From: Bacillus sp. B1-b2
Lineage (GTDB): Bacteria; Bacillota; Bacilli; Bacillales; Cytobacillaceae
Direction of reading: 5' to 3'
DNA length: 64,000 nucleotides
NCBI RefSeq assembly: GCF_009183415.1
Contig: NZ_WEHU01000009.1
Span: 1-64,000, forward strand
Part shown: one piece after another, positions 54,951 through 63,886 of the stretch
Layout: every line of letters begins with the position of its first letter
Position numbering within the stretch: position 1 is the stretch's first letter
Translations under genes and position numbers: made by a program
Notes under the pieces: model-generated
Databases searched by the model: none
Told to the model about the DNA's origin: nothing
The model's input: the letters and a program-made list of their open reading frames with translations, nothing else

Positions 54951-55924
54951 TATAACCACACCTCAATATAAATTCCTAAAGCAGCAAATAGTAACCCTAC
55001 TGTCCAGAAAGTAACAGCTACTCTCCATTCCGACCATCCAACCAACTCGTAATGATGATGTAGGGGACTCATGCGGAATATTCTTCTTCCTGTAGACTTA
55101 AAGGAGATTACTTGCAGAATAACAGATAGAGTCTCAATAACGAAGACACCACCTATTAAAATTAACAGAATTTCTAATTTAGTTAAAATAGCTATTGCAG
55201 CAATAGCCCCTCCTAACGCTAATGATCCTGTATCTCCCATAAATACTTTTGCTGGATGTGCATTGAAAACTAAGAATCCCAATACAGCTCCTACAATGGC
55301 TACAGAGAAGATACTAATTTCAAACAGAGATTGACTCCATGCTAATATAGCAAATGCTCCAAATGCAATAGCCGCTGTACCTGAAACTAATCCATCTAAC
55401 CCATCTGTTAAGTTAACTGCATTGGAGAATCCAACTAGCCAGAAAATAATAAACAAGGCATAAAACCATCCAAGCTCAATTGGTTGTTCTACAAATGGAA
55501 TAGAAACAGCAGTTGAAAATTCATTTTCTCTTAGTACAAAGTAAAAAATCAGCGATATGATAATTTGCCCTAATAATTTTTGTCGAGAAGTTAATCCTAA
55601 GTTACGTTTCATAACTACTTTAATAAAATCATCTAAAAATCCTAATAAACCAAAACCAAGTAACACAAGCAACAACAGGTAGGTTTTAATGGTTGGTTCT
55701 GAAAACTTATTTATCATAACCAAAGTTGTGACTGTGATAGATAAAATAATCATCAGTCCACCCATCGTTGGTGTACCTGTTTTCTTTTGATGTGATTTTG
55801 GTCCTTCTTCTCTAATACTTTGTCCGAATTTTAATCTTCTCAAGAAAGGAATAAAAAAAGGAGAAATTAACACAGTAATTAAAAACCCAAGAACGATAGT
55901 AAAGAAAATAACCTTCTCCTGCAT
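54950..55924 (-). CDS. mraY: Phospho-N-acetylmuramoyl-pentapeptide transferase
   Basis: A 324-residue membrane enzyme with ten helices that transfers phospho-MurNAc-pentapeptide to undecaprenyl phosphate, forming lipid I. Catalytic and Mg2+ motifs are [11 protein letters not shown] near 95, [15 protein letters not shown] near 170 and [13 protein letters not shown] near 228. [17 protein letters not shown] lies near 285. GGAGAGG precedes the ATG. It starts one base after the MurF-like gene. Confidence 0.97.
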   Translation of the reverse strand: MQEKVIFFTIVLGFLITVLISPFFIPFLRRLKFGQSIREEGPKSHQKKTGTPTMGGLMIILSITVTTLVMINKFSEPTIKTYLLLLVLLGFGLLGFLDDFIKVVMKRNLGLTSRQKLLGQIIISLIFYFVLRENEFSTAVSIPFVEQPIELGWFYALFIIFWLVGFSNAVNLTDGLDGLVSGTAAIAFGAFAILAWSQSLFEISIFSVAIVGAVLGFLVFNAHPAKVFMGDTGSLALGGAIAAIAILTKLEILLILIGGVFVIETLSVILQVISFKSTGRRIFRMSPLHHHYELVGWSEWRVAVTFWTVGLLFAALGIYIEVWL

Positions 55925-55925
55925 T

Positions 55926-56369
55926 TTATTCCTCTCCTTTCCAATTGAAATTTAGTAAGGAAACTTGTTCCTTTATTACCGCTATATCATATGTGTTCAC
56001 AACCTGATTAAGACTTAAATCTTTCGAAAAGATAAAATTTGTTGAGTTTGCTTGATTATTTAATTGTTTCTCATATATTGCTATCATTTTTTGTAAGCCT
56101 TCCTTTAAATCATTAGTATAAAAGATGGGAAAATGATTGGGTGTGTAAGATGGTGGCTTCTCTCCCTTTTCCCATACTGCTCCAATTGCTCCATTGTTAA
56201 TTGCCTGTTTCAGATCTGTAACGAATGTTTCATATTGAATAGGGATAAATAATCCCTTTGGCTGTTTTATATTTGCTACGAATGACACTGTTTCAAATAA
56301 TAGATTTTCCTGTACAAATCCTTTGGTTTCCGGAAATGCCTCTTGAATGAGATGATAGGAAAGTGCCAT
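55926..56369 (-). CDS. MurF/MurE N-domain-like protein without ligase domain
   Basis: A 147-residue protein. Residues about 20-105 ([50 protein letters not shown]) read like the N-terminal UDP-binding domain of MurF/MurE ligases. The P-loop (GTNGKTT) and the C-terminal domain are missing, so it cannot be a ligase. The start at 56369 follows GGGGAG and lies one base past the murE stop. mraY follows one base after its stop. Genuine murF occupies this place in many bacteria, so this is either a relic of murF or a kept single-domain regulator. The intact frame and ribosome site favour expression. Confidence 0.7.
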   Translation of the reverse strand: MALSYHLIQEAFPETKGFVQENLLFETVSFVANIKQPKGLFIPIQYETFVTDLKQAINNGAIGAVWEKGEKPPSYTPNHFPIFYTNDLKEGLQKMIAIYEKQLNNQANSTNFIFSKDLSLNQVVNTYDIAVIKEQVSLLNFNWKGEE

Positions 56370-56370
56370 T

Positions 56371-57834
56371 TTATCTCCCCTCAATCGCTTCTTTAGCAAT
56401 TAATCGATCATCAAAGTCCAATACCTCTGTACCAACTATTTGATAGGTTTCATGCCCTTTCCCTGCGATCAATACCACATCCCCTTTTTGAGCATTTTTC
56501 ATACAAGTAGAGATGGCATCCTTTCGATCAGGAATAATGCTATAATTCTCCATACTAGATACACCAGCTTCCATATCTTGCAAGATCGTAGCTGGGTCTT
56601 CACTTCTTGGGTTATCAGAAGTAAAAATGGCATGTGTTGCTTCCTTACATGCAATTCTAGCCATTAAAGGCCTTTTCGTTTTATCTCTGTCCCCACCACA
56701 GCCGACAATGACATATACCTTATTTTCTGCAAATTCCCTTACAGTTTTCAGCGCGTTTTCTAAGCTATCTGGAGTATGAGAGTAATCAACAATTACAGAA
56801 AAGTTCTGACCTGCATGAACCATTTCAAAACGACCAGACACTCCTTCTACTTTCTCTAAAGCAGCTATTATTGTTTTCATTGGGATTTGGCTAGCAATAC
56901 CCACCCCAATACTTGCTAAAATATTATATACATTAAATTTCCCTACCATTTTTAAAAGCAAGGAGAATTCACCTAAAGGCGTAATCAAATCAAGAGATGT
57001 ACCATTAGCTGTCATTTTTATATTCTTTGCCATAACATCTGCATCTTTGTCTATTCCGTATGTCAACACATGTGCAGGTGATAAGTTTGCATATTCATGA
57101 CTTACTGGATCATCATTATTTAATATAGCAAACTTAGGTTTTGTATTGGAATAGGTGTTTCCTAGTCTTGAGAATAAAAGTCCTTTTGCTCTTTTATACC
57201 CTTCCATTGTTCCATGATAATCTAAGTGATCTTGTGTAAGATTAGTGAATACTGCTATATCATAGTCACATCCAAACACTCTTCCTTCTACAAGTGCATG
57301 AGAAGATACCTCCATAACCGCTGTTTCTACTTCACGTTCGACCATTTGATGGAATAATCTTTGTAAAGTAACTGCCTCAGGAGTAGTGTTTTTTGTTTCT
57401 TGAATTTCTTCATCAATTTTTGTGTACATTGTTCCAATAATACCTGTTTTCTTATTGGCTTCTCTTAAAATAGCTTCAATTAAATGGCTTGTAGTTGTTT
57501 TACCATTCGTTCCTGTTATTCCAATCAATTGAAGGCTTTGAGTAGGATGATGGTAGAAAACATTTGCGAGTATACTGCTTGCTTTCTTCGTATCCTTTAC
57601 TACAATAACTGGTATTGGTAATGATAATTCTTTCTCAGCAATGATGGCTACAGCTCCCGCTTCATATGCTTGTTTAGCATAATCATGTCCGTCTACTGTA
57701 AATCCTTTGATACAGATAAATAAACTACCCTTTGACACTTTGCGATTGTCATTTTCAATCGATTGTATTTCTACATCCTCTCCCGTGTAAGGAGTATATG
57801 GGTGTAAACATTGTATCAGCTCTTTTAAACGCAT
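56371..57834 (-). CDS. murE: UDP-MurNAc-tripeptide synthetase (meso-diaminopimelate adding)
   Basis: A 487-residue Mur ligase. The P-loop GITGTNGKTTTSHLIEA is near residue 108, and TNLTQDHLDYHGTMEGYKRAKG is mid-domain. The substrate-specificity motif is DNPRSEDP near 402, which marks meso-diaminopimelate rather than lysine as the third residue of the stem peptide. The start at 57834 (MRLKELIQCLHPYT) has GAGG about ten bases ahead; ten extra residues upstream are less likely. Confidence 0.96.
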   Translation of the reverse strand: MRLKELIQCLHPYTPYTGEDVEIQSIENDNRKVSKGSLFICIKGFTVDGHDYAKQAYEAGAVAIIAEKELSLPIPVIVVKDTKKASSILANVFYHHPTQSLQLIGITGTNGKTTTSHLIEAILREANKKTGIIGTMYTKIDEEIQETKNTTPEAVTLQRLFHQMVEREVETAVMEVSSHALVEGRVFGCDYDIAVFTNLTQDHLDYHGTMEGYKRAKGLLFSRLGNTYSNTKPKFAILNNDDPVSHEYANLSPAHVLTYGIDKDADVMAKNIKMTANGTSLDLITPLGEFSLLLKMVGKFNVYNILASIGVGIASQIPMKTIIAALEKVEGVSGRFEMVHAGQNFSVIVDYSHTPDSLENALKTVREFAENKVYVIVGCGGDRDKTKRPLMARIACKEATHAIFTSDNPRSEDPATILQDMEAGVSSMENYSIIPDRKDAISTCMKNAQKGDVVLIAGKGHETYQIVGTEVLDFDDRLIAKEAIEGR

Positions 57835-58173
57835 CGCATTAATTCCTCTTTTCTCTAACTCCATATGTATAATGAATCTTTTCCTACTATTTGTTCGTGA
57901 TTATGGAATGTACTTTTATTACACAACAAAATTTAATTATATACTAATCAAGCTAACAAATAGAGTGTTTTTTCCTTAGCGTATTTTATTTTACATGATT
58001 CCTAAACTTTTCGCTATGCTGTTCAAAAAAGATGCAAGCTTTTTCCCATTCTAGATACTGCTTTAAGCACGCTTTGTTGTTATTAAATTTGTATTCAAAA
58101 ATAAGGAACTTTATGAAAAACAGCTCTTTATATAAATAGAAGCGGCACAATAAATGGCCGCTAACTTCTACCA
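57835..58173. other. Gap between spoVD and murE
   Basis: An AT-rich, gene-poor region. AGCGGC and GCCGCT at 58141-58162 form a six-bp hairpin just behind the spoVD stop but without a T-run. A 62-codon open frame (57986-58174) begins at the spoVD stop, is low in complexity and has no ribosome site, so I do not call it. A promoter for murE is expected but not clear. Confidence 0.4.
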
Positions 58174-60084
58174 TTAATTATACTGAATAATAATGGTTGA
58201 TCCTTCCTGTACCTTTGTTCCAGGCGCTGGAGATTGTTTAATAACACTTTCTCCACTTCCAGTTGAATCAATTTTTAAATTAATAAACATTTCGCTAATA
58301 TCTTTTTTCGTATGTCCTACTAAATCTGGTACTTCGATTAATGGTGTATCTGGATATTTATATTGCTTTTCAATCTGATCTTCTCTTGGTTCAACTCCTA
58401 ATGCCCTCAAGCTATCTCCCATCATTGCTCCAACAATAGGAGCAGCTACTGTTCCACCAAACTGAACGGTTCCTTTTGGATTATCTACAGCTACATAAAT
58501 AACTAATTCTGGATCATCAGCTGGAGCAAAGCCTATGAATGAAACAATATAATTATTTTCTAAATATTTCCCGTTAGAGGCTTTTTGTGCAGTCCCTGTT
58601 TTTCCCCCAACACGATATCCTTCTACAAACGCTTTTCCACCAGAACCTTTTGCTACCACGTTCTCAAGAGCTCTTCTTATTTCTTTAGAAGTTTCTTCAG
58701 AAATTACTTGGCGTTTGGCAGTAGGTTCTTTTTCCATTAACACTTCCCCTGTCTCAGGGTCAATTAATTTTTTCGCCACATATGGTGTATATAGGGTTCC
58801 GCCATTGATGGCAGCTGACAATGCTGTTACTTGTTGAATAGGAGTTACTGCAACCCCCTGACCAAATGCTGTAGTTGCCTGTTCTACTGGTCCTACTCTA
58901 TCTAAATTAAAGAGAATTCCCTTGGCTTCTCCCGCTAAATCTATACCTGTTTTCTCACCAAATCCAAAATCCTTAATATACTTAAACAATTTTTCTTTTC
59001 CTAAACGCTCTCCTAGTTCGACAAAACCCGGGTTACAGGAGTTTTGTACAACCTCTAAAAATGTTTGAGAACCATGTCCTCCACTTTTCCAACATTTTAA
59101 CTTAGCTCCACCAACTTCTGCATAGCCTTTATCATAAAAAGTATCTTTATCTAAATCTACTTTTCCTTCCTCTAATGCTGCTGCTAAAGTAATAATCTTA
59201 AAGGTTGACCCAGGTTCATAGGCACTCCAAATGGGTAAATTTCGATTGTAGATAGTCGAATCAACATTTTGATAGTCAGTCGGTTCAAAATCAGGGCTGC
59301 TGGACATAGCTAATACTTCTCCTGTTCTCGGATTCATCGCTATGGCTATAATAGAATCTGGATTATACGTTTGTTCAGCTATTTCTAATTCTCTTTCCAC
59401 AATTGTTTGGATTTTCGAATCAATCGTTAGCATTAAATCATTTCCATCTTTGGGTGCTTCATAGTCATCTGCCATATCATTCATTCTCTGCCCCTTCGCA
59501 TCAGAATAATATTGCACAGATCCTTTTTGCCCTTTCAATTCATCATCATATTCTAATTCCAATCCTATTAATCCTTGGTTATCTATTCCTGTAAAACCTA
59601 AAACATGAGATAAATAGTTTCCAAATGGATACGATCGCTTTGAATCTTCGCCAATATAAACACCATCAATATCTAGTGCTCGTACTTTTTTTGCTTTTTC
59701 ATGGGTTATCTTTCTACCCTCTTTTATCCGTACACTCATTTCTTTTTGCGTAATTTGGCTATAGATAGCCTCTTTATCTCCTTCTAAAACCTCCGCTAAT
59801 TTTTCTGCGGTATTTGCTGGATCTTTTAATTGCCGTGGCACAATATATACGGTTGGGGAACTGATATTAGTAGCTAAAGCCACTCCATTTCGATCAATAA
59901 TCTCTCCCCTTTGCGGCTCAAACGCAATTTGACGACTCCACAAATTCTTTGCCTTGGTTGTTAGCTCGTCCCCTAGGAAAAACTGAACATAAGCTAATCG
60001 AACATCAATAATTAGAAAAATAACAATCCCTGCCAATAACGCTATCATCAACCGTTTACGCACGGTCACATTTGAAACCCGCAT
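58174..60084 (-). CDS. spoVD: Stage V sporulation protein D (class B penicillin-binding protein)
   Basis: A 636-residue membrane-anchored transpeptidase for spore cortex peptidoglycan. It has an N-terminal transmembrane helix (about 12-30) and a PBP dimerisation domain (about 50-215) with RGEIIDRNGVALATN. The transpeptidase motifs are STFK in YEPGSTFKIIT near 300, SCN near 353 and KTG in GGKTGTAQKAS near 498. A single C-terminal PASTA domain (about 578-636) separates it from the two-PASTA PBP2B upstream. GGAGG precedes the ATG. SpoVE encoded nearby is its expected partner. Confidence 0.94.
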   Translation of the reverse strand: MRVSNVTVRKRLMIALLAGIVIFLIIDVRLAYVQFFLGDELTTKAKNLWSRQIAFEPQRGEIIDRNGVALATNISSPTVYIVPRQLKDPANTAEKLAEVLEGDKEAIYSQITQKEMSVRIKEGRKITHEKAKKVRALDIDGVYIGEDSKRSYPFGNYLSHVLGFTGIDNQGLIGLELEYDDELKGQKGSVQYYSDAKGQRMNDMADDYEAPKDGNDLMLTIDSKIQTIVERELEIAEQTYNPDSIIAIAMNPRTGEVLAMSSSPDFEPTDYQNVDSTIYNRNLPIWSAYEPGSTFKIITLAAALEEGKVDLDKDTFYDKGYAEVGGAKLKCWKSGGHGSQTFLEVVQNSCNPGFVELGERLGKEKLFKYIKDFGFGEKTGIDLAGEAKGILFNLDRVGPVEQATTAFGQGVAVTPIQQVTALSAAINGGTLYTPYVAKKLIDPETGEVLMEKEPTAKRQVISEETSKEIRRALENVVAKGSGGKAFVEGYRVGGKTGTAQKASNGKYLENNYIVSFIGFAPADDPELVIYVAVDNPKGTVQFGGTVAAPIVGAMMGDSLRALGVEPREDQIEKQYKYPDTPLIEVPDLVGHTKKDISEMFINLKIDSTGSGESVIKQSPAPGTKVQEGSTIIIQYN

Positions 60085-60195
60085 ACAAATGGAACCTCCT
60101 TTATACGAACTCGTTCCAATATATGCTTGTACTTGTGGGAATAGAACGGGAAGTGGGGTGGGGAGGTTTAGGGAGATGGAAATTTAACAGGGCTT
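60085..60195 (-). promoter_or_regulatory. Upstream region of spoVD with weak sigma-E-like promoter
   Basis: On the minus strand GCATATA, 12 bases, then CGTATAAA lies just ahead of the ribosome site AAAGGAGG. It resembles a mother-cell sigma-E promoter (KMATATT and CATACAHT), but both boxes and spacing are off, so this is only a suggestion. Confidence 0.25.
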
Positions 60196-60700
60196 ATGAA
60201 CGACCTTTTCGCTGAGTTTTTCTTCATTCGGGCTTTCATTTTCGCTATGAACGACCTTTTCGCTAGGTTTTTCTTCATTTGGGTTTTCATTTTCGCTATG
60301 AACGACCTTTCGGCTGGTTTTTTCTTCATTCGGGCTTTCATTTTCGCTATGAACGACCTTTTCGCTGGGTTTTTCTTCATTCGAGCTTTCATTTTCGCTA
60401 TGAACGACCTTTTCGCTAGGTTTTTCTTCATTTGGGCTTTCATTTTCGCTATGAACGACCTTTCGGCTGGTTTTTTCTTCATTCGGGCTTTCATTTTCGC
60501 TATGAACGACCTTTTCACTGGGTTTTTCTTCATTCGGCTTTCATTTTCGCTATGAACGACCTTTTCACTGGGTTTTTCTTCATTCGGGCTTTCATTTTCG
60601 CTATGAACGATCTTTTCGCTGGGTTTTCTTCATTTGGGCTTTCATTTTCGCTATGAACGATCTTTTCGCTGGGTTTTTCTACATTTGGCCTTTCATAATT
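60196..60700. repeat. 51-bp minisatellite, ten tandem copies
   Basis: Copies begin with ATGAACGA at 60196, 60247, 60298, 60349, 60400, 60451, 60502, 60552, 60603 and 60653: mostly 51-bp steps, two of 50 bp from single-base deletions. Each unit contains TTTTCGCT twice, 18 bases apart. Because 51 is a multiple of three, both strands stay open over several copies, giving 17-residue repeats (basic on minus, hydrophobic on plus). There are no good ribosome sites and the deletions break frame, so I do not call a gene. Copies 2-4 and 5-7 share variants, so a 153-bp block was duplicated. Confidence 0.93.
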
Positions 60701-60714
60701 CAGCGTACATTTAT

Positions 60715-61638
60715 TTAATCTACCTCATCCATGTCATTATAGAATGCCCATTGGTGCACACCATTCATTTTAAAATTCCTTTCTAATATGCGTCTAATTT
60801 TCTTTAGAGATGCAATTCCACCACACATCTCACTTATCGCTTTTGTCGTTATTTTACTATTAGGAAATAGCACTCTGAATTCTTCTATCGTTCTTAATAC
60901 AGCCCTTTCAAATCTTTCAATATGATTACAAAAAGTACACTCCACCCCCATCCCCACAACCCTAAACCCAAACCTGCCACACCCAGCACATAAAATCCCT
61001 TTCTGAATCTCCTCATACTGATAAGAAGGAATTTTTCTATACGGATTTTCCTCTAGGTGAAGGGAATTCAATTTCTCTGCTATCAATTTTGAACGTTTCT
61101 TAAGTGGAATTGTATTCTGTTGCAAATGGAGAATATGTCGATTTAATTGATTCCAATGAATGATTGGTAATTGAAGTGGTGCTTGATAGAGGAAAAATTC
61201 GGGGTTAATAAATACTACATTGCTCACAATTGGAATAGAATATCCATGCTTGTGAAGTAATTGTCTAAGTAATGTCTCTGTTCTCTTCAATTGTATCAGG
61301 GGATTACTTATCTCCTTTTGGCTTTTAGTAAAAAAGCGGTCGTTTTCATAATAATAATCTCCTTCATAATTCTTAATTTCATACAAAAATAATGTTTCAC
61401 CGCTAATCATGATAGAATCCACTTGAAATATTGTATTACTCACTTCAAATAGCAAATCATTTAAAATTACATTTCCTTTCGAAACGTTTTCTGTATAAGA
61501 ATCAAATTTTTTCTCTCCCTCCCACCCCTTTAGCAAATTATGAAAATATCGTGTTTCTTCGTCTGCTAACGGGAATCTCGCATTTAACGCCCGCCATATC
61601 CGCAATTCATCTGATTCTTCTCTCCGTTTATGACACAT
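60715..61638 (-). CDS. NERD domain protein with C-terminal zinc ribbon
   Basis: A 307-residue protein. The nuclease-related NERD domain (about 35-150) shows the usual order: GWEGEKKFD, NDLLFEV, FQVDSIMISGETLFLYEIKNYEGDYYY, with the D and E-x-K of restriction-endonuclease folds. Two cysteine pairs (CAGC and CTFC, about 217-238) suggest a zinc ribbon. The C-terminal third is helical. It has a good ribosome site (GGAGG) and is cut off from pbpB by a strong terminator. It is not part of the division cluster in B. subtilis and is an accessory insertion. Function unknown; a DNA-processing role is suggested by the fold. Confidence 0.8.
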   Translation of the reverse strand: MCHKRREESDELRIWRALNARFPLADEETRYFHNLLKGWEGEKKFDSYTENVSKGNVILNDLLFEVSNTIFQVDSIMISGETLFLYEIKNYEGDYYYENDRFFTKSQKEISNPLIQLKRTETLLRQLLHKHGYSIPIVSNVVFINPEFFLYQAPLQLPIIHWNQLNRHILHLQQNTIPLKKRSKLIAEKLNSLHLEENPYRKIPSYQYEEIQKGILCAGCGRFGFRVVGMGVECTFCNHIERFERAVLRTIEEFRVLFPNSKITTKAISEMCGGIASLKKIRRILERNFKMNGVHQWAFYNDMDEVD

Positions 61639-61688
61639 ATTACGCCTCCTTTTCTATAACTATAACAAATATTTTCTCCTAAGCCATT

Positions 61689-61726
61689 AAAAAAAGCTCT
61701 ACCACATACAATCATGTAGTAAAGCT
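61689..61726 (-). terminator. Terminator after pbpB
   Basis: The minus-strand stem AGCTTTACTACAT / ATGTGGTAGAGCT (13 pairs, two of them G-U) with a six-base loop is followed by a T7 run. It ends the ftsL-pbpB transcript. Confidence 0.88.
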
Positions 61727-61741
61727 ACCTAAACAAAAGCT

Positions 61742-63883
61742 CTATTCCGGTTCTTTCAAAGTAATCGTCAATTCTGCATTTTCTTCGACCGTAGAACCAG
61801 CCTTTATGCTTTGTGTTTCCACATATCCGCTGCCGGATGATTCTAATTTTAAAGAATGAAGATCTGCCACTTTTATAGCATCTCTTAAGGACCAGCCTGT
61901 CATATCTGGAACTGTTCGTTCACCATTTGTTTTGAGTATGATCTTTTCGCCCTCTAGATAAGACTGTCCTTCTTCTGGAAGTTGACCTTCAATCGTATTA
62001 CCGTTTCCTATAACAATAGCTGTTAAGCCTGTTTCTTCCGCTATTTTCTTCGCTTCTTCTACCGTCATACCAGATAGATTAGGAATTTCAACAGATTTAG
62101 TAGCAACCATTTTGGTTGGTGCAATATCCATATACTGCAAACTACTTTTCATAACTGTCGTAAAAATTTCAGAAACTGGTTCGGAGCCTGTTTCATTTCC
62201 TTCTAGTTCAGGTTGTTGAACAGCAACATACATCATTAATTCTGGATCATCCTTTGGTGCCATTCCTAAAAAGGAGAAAATATAATTATCATGACCTGTT
62301 AAGTAGCCACCGCCACTTTTGGGAATTTGTGCTGTCCCGGTTTTCCCGGCCACATCGTATCCTTCGATATTATATTTGTTATAGCCTGTTCCTTTTTCGC
62401 TCGTAATGACTGTTTCCAGAATATCTCTAACTTCCTTTGCTGTTTCAGCTGAGATAGGAGTTCCTGTTACTTCTGTCTCTGCTTTCTTGACAAGTTTACC
62501 TGAAGCATCACGAATTTCCTTTATTACATGAGGCATCACCATTTTCCCATCATTCGCAATCGCTGTAGCAGCTTGTATTTGCTGAATAGGAGTAATAGCT
62601 GTTCCTTGACCGAATGAAGTCGTAATTTTTTCAATTGGCCAATTATAAACAATTTGACTATTAGCTTCATTTGGGAGATCAATACCAGTAGGTTGATCTA
62701 AGCCAAATTTGGTTATATATTCTCTTAGCTTATCAAACCCTAATTTTTCCTTCGCAAGTTTGGCAAAAGCTACGTTAGAAGAACGTTGAACTCCTTCTAA
62801 ATAAGTTATTGGTCCCCAACCGACACCATTATTATGGTCTCCAATACCTTCATACCTTCCAGATTGATATTGCTCATCTGGATTAAATGCGCCTTCTTCC
62901 ACAGCTGCTGCTAAAGTGAAGATTTTCATCGTAGAACCAGGTTCAAAAGATGTTTCAATGGCTTCATTATGCCATGTATCTGAAATACCTTCTCTTGTTA
63001 CTGGATCGAAGGAAGGCCTTTGACTCATCGCTAAGATTTCTCCCGTTTTTGGGTTGGCAACAATAGCAATGATTTTTTTCGGATTATACTCTTCTACTAC
63101 CTTATTCATTGAATCTTCTAAGATGGACTGTATTCTTTTATCTAAAGTAAGTGTCACATTGTCCCCATCTTTGGCTGCAACTACTTTTTCATTACTATTA
63201 GGCAAAATATATCCCCAAAAATCTTTGCTATATTTCATACTTCCATTTGTTCCTGTTAAGAGGGAATTCAAGCTCCCTTCAATTCCAAGTCTACCAGTTT
63301 CCGTGAATGTACCTGTATCTTCGTCTTCTTTTTCTTCTAGATAACCGATAACATGTGAAGCAAACATTCCATTTGGATAAAAACGTTTCTTGCCTTCTGT
63401 AATAAGTACTCCTGGCAACTTCAATTCTTCAATTTTCTTTTTCACATCAAAAGAAAGGTCTTTCCCCGCAGTACCAAATTCAACCTGCTTAGCTCCTTCT
63501 TTTGTTAAAATTCTATAAATCTCAGATTCTTCTAAATCAATATATTTTGCCAATTCCTTTGCTGTCTTTTCTGGATCCTTTACATGTACTGGGTTACTCG
63601 GATCATTTTTACTAAGCTCTGCATCTGTTACTGCAACCAGTTTATAAGACACAGCATCTTCTGCAATAACCTCACCATTACGATCTAAAATGTTGCCTCT
63701 AGATGCCTCTAATGTCCGACTTGAATTATGTCTTTTATCTGCTTCTGCCGCAAGAACGGTCCCAGAAACCTCACCTGTTGCTTGAATATAGACAAAGCGA
63801 ACAACTAATACAAAAAAGAGCAGACAAAAAAAGGCAAAAAGGATGGCTGCTCCCACATTAATATTAGGCTGTTTTCGAATCAT
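61742..63883 (-). CDS. pbpB: Penicillin-binding protein 2B (division transpeptidase)
   Basis: A 713-residue class B PBP required for septal peptidoglycan. It has an N-terminal transmembrane helix (about 12-32), then the dimerisation domain with RGNILDRNGEVIAED. The transpeptidase motifs are STMK in FEPGSTMKIFT near 314, SSN near 370 and KTG in AGKTGTAQIPKSGGG near 515. Two PASTA domains lie at the C-terminus (about 597-655 and 656-713). It follows ftsL by three bases, as in other Bacillus division operons. Confidence 0.96.
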   Translation of the reverse strand: MIRKQPNINVGAAILFAFFCLLFFVLVVRFVYIQATGEVSGTVLAAEADKRHNSSRTLEASRGNILDRNGEVIAEDAVSYKLVAVTDAELSKNDPSNPVHVKDPEKTAKELAKYIDLEESEIYRILTKEGAKQVEFGTAGKDLSFDVKKKIEELKLPGVLITEGKKRFYPNGMFASHVIGYLEEKEDEDTGTFTETGRLGIEGSLNSLLTGTNGSMKYSKDFWGYILPNSNEKVVAAKDGDNVTLTLDKRIQSILEDSMNKVVEEYNPKKIIAIVANPKTGEILAMSQRPSFDPVTREGISDTWHNEAIETSFEPGSTMKIFTLAAAVEEGAFNPDEQYQSGRYEGIGDHNNGVGWGPITYLEGVQRSSNVAFAKLAKEKLGFDKLREYITKFGLDQPTGIDLPNEANSQIVYNWPIEKITTSFGQGTAITPIQQIQAATAIANDGKMVMPHVIKEIRDASGKLVKKAETEVTGTPISAETAKEVRDILETVITSEKGTGYNKYNIEGYDVAGKTGTAQIPKSGGGYLTGHDNYIFSFLGMAPKDDPELMMYVAVQQPELEGNETGSEPVSEIFTTVMKSSLQYMDIAPTKMVATKSVEIPNLSGMTVEEAKKIAEETGLTAIVIGNGNTIEGQLPEEGQSYLEGEKIILKTNGERTVPDMTGWSLRDAIKVADLHSLKLESSGSGYVETQSIKAGSTVEENAELTITLKEPE

Positions 63884-63886
63884 TGC

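Noticed and set aside
57986-58174. 62-codon frame starting at the spoVD stop
   Set aside because: No ribosome site, low-complexity composition, no recognisable family, and its first part covers a small hairpin behind spoVD.
60168-60555. Long open frames on both strands across the minisatellite (repeats of KRSFIAKMKA on minus, MNDLFA on plus)
   Set aside because: They arise because the 51-bp unit is free of stops in these frames. There is no good ribosome site on either strand, and single-base deletions in later copies break the frame.
60196-60700. Possible CRISPR array
   Set aside because: The units are directly adjacent with no unique spacers between them, and no cas genes are near.
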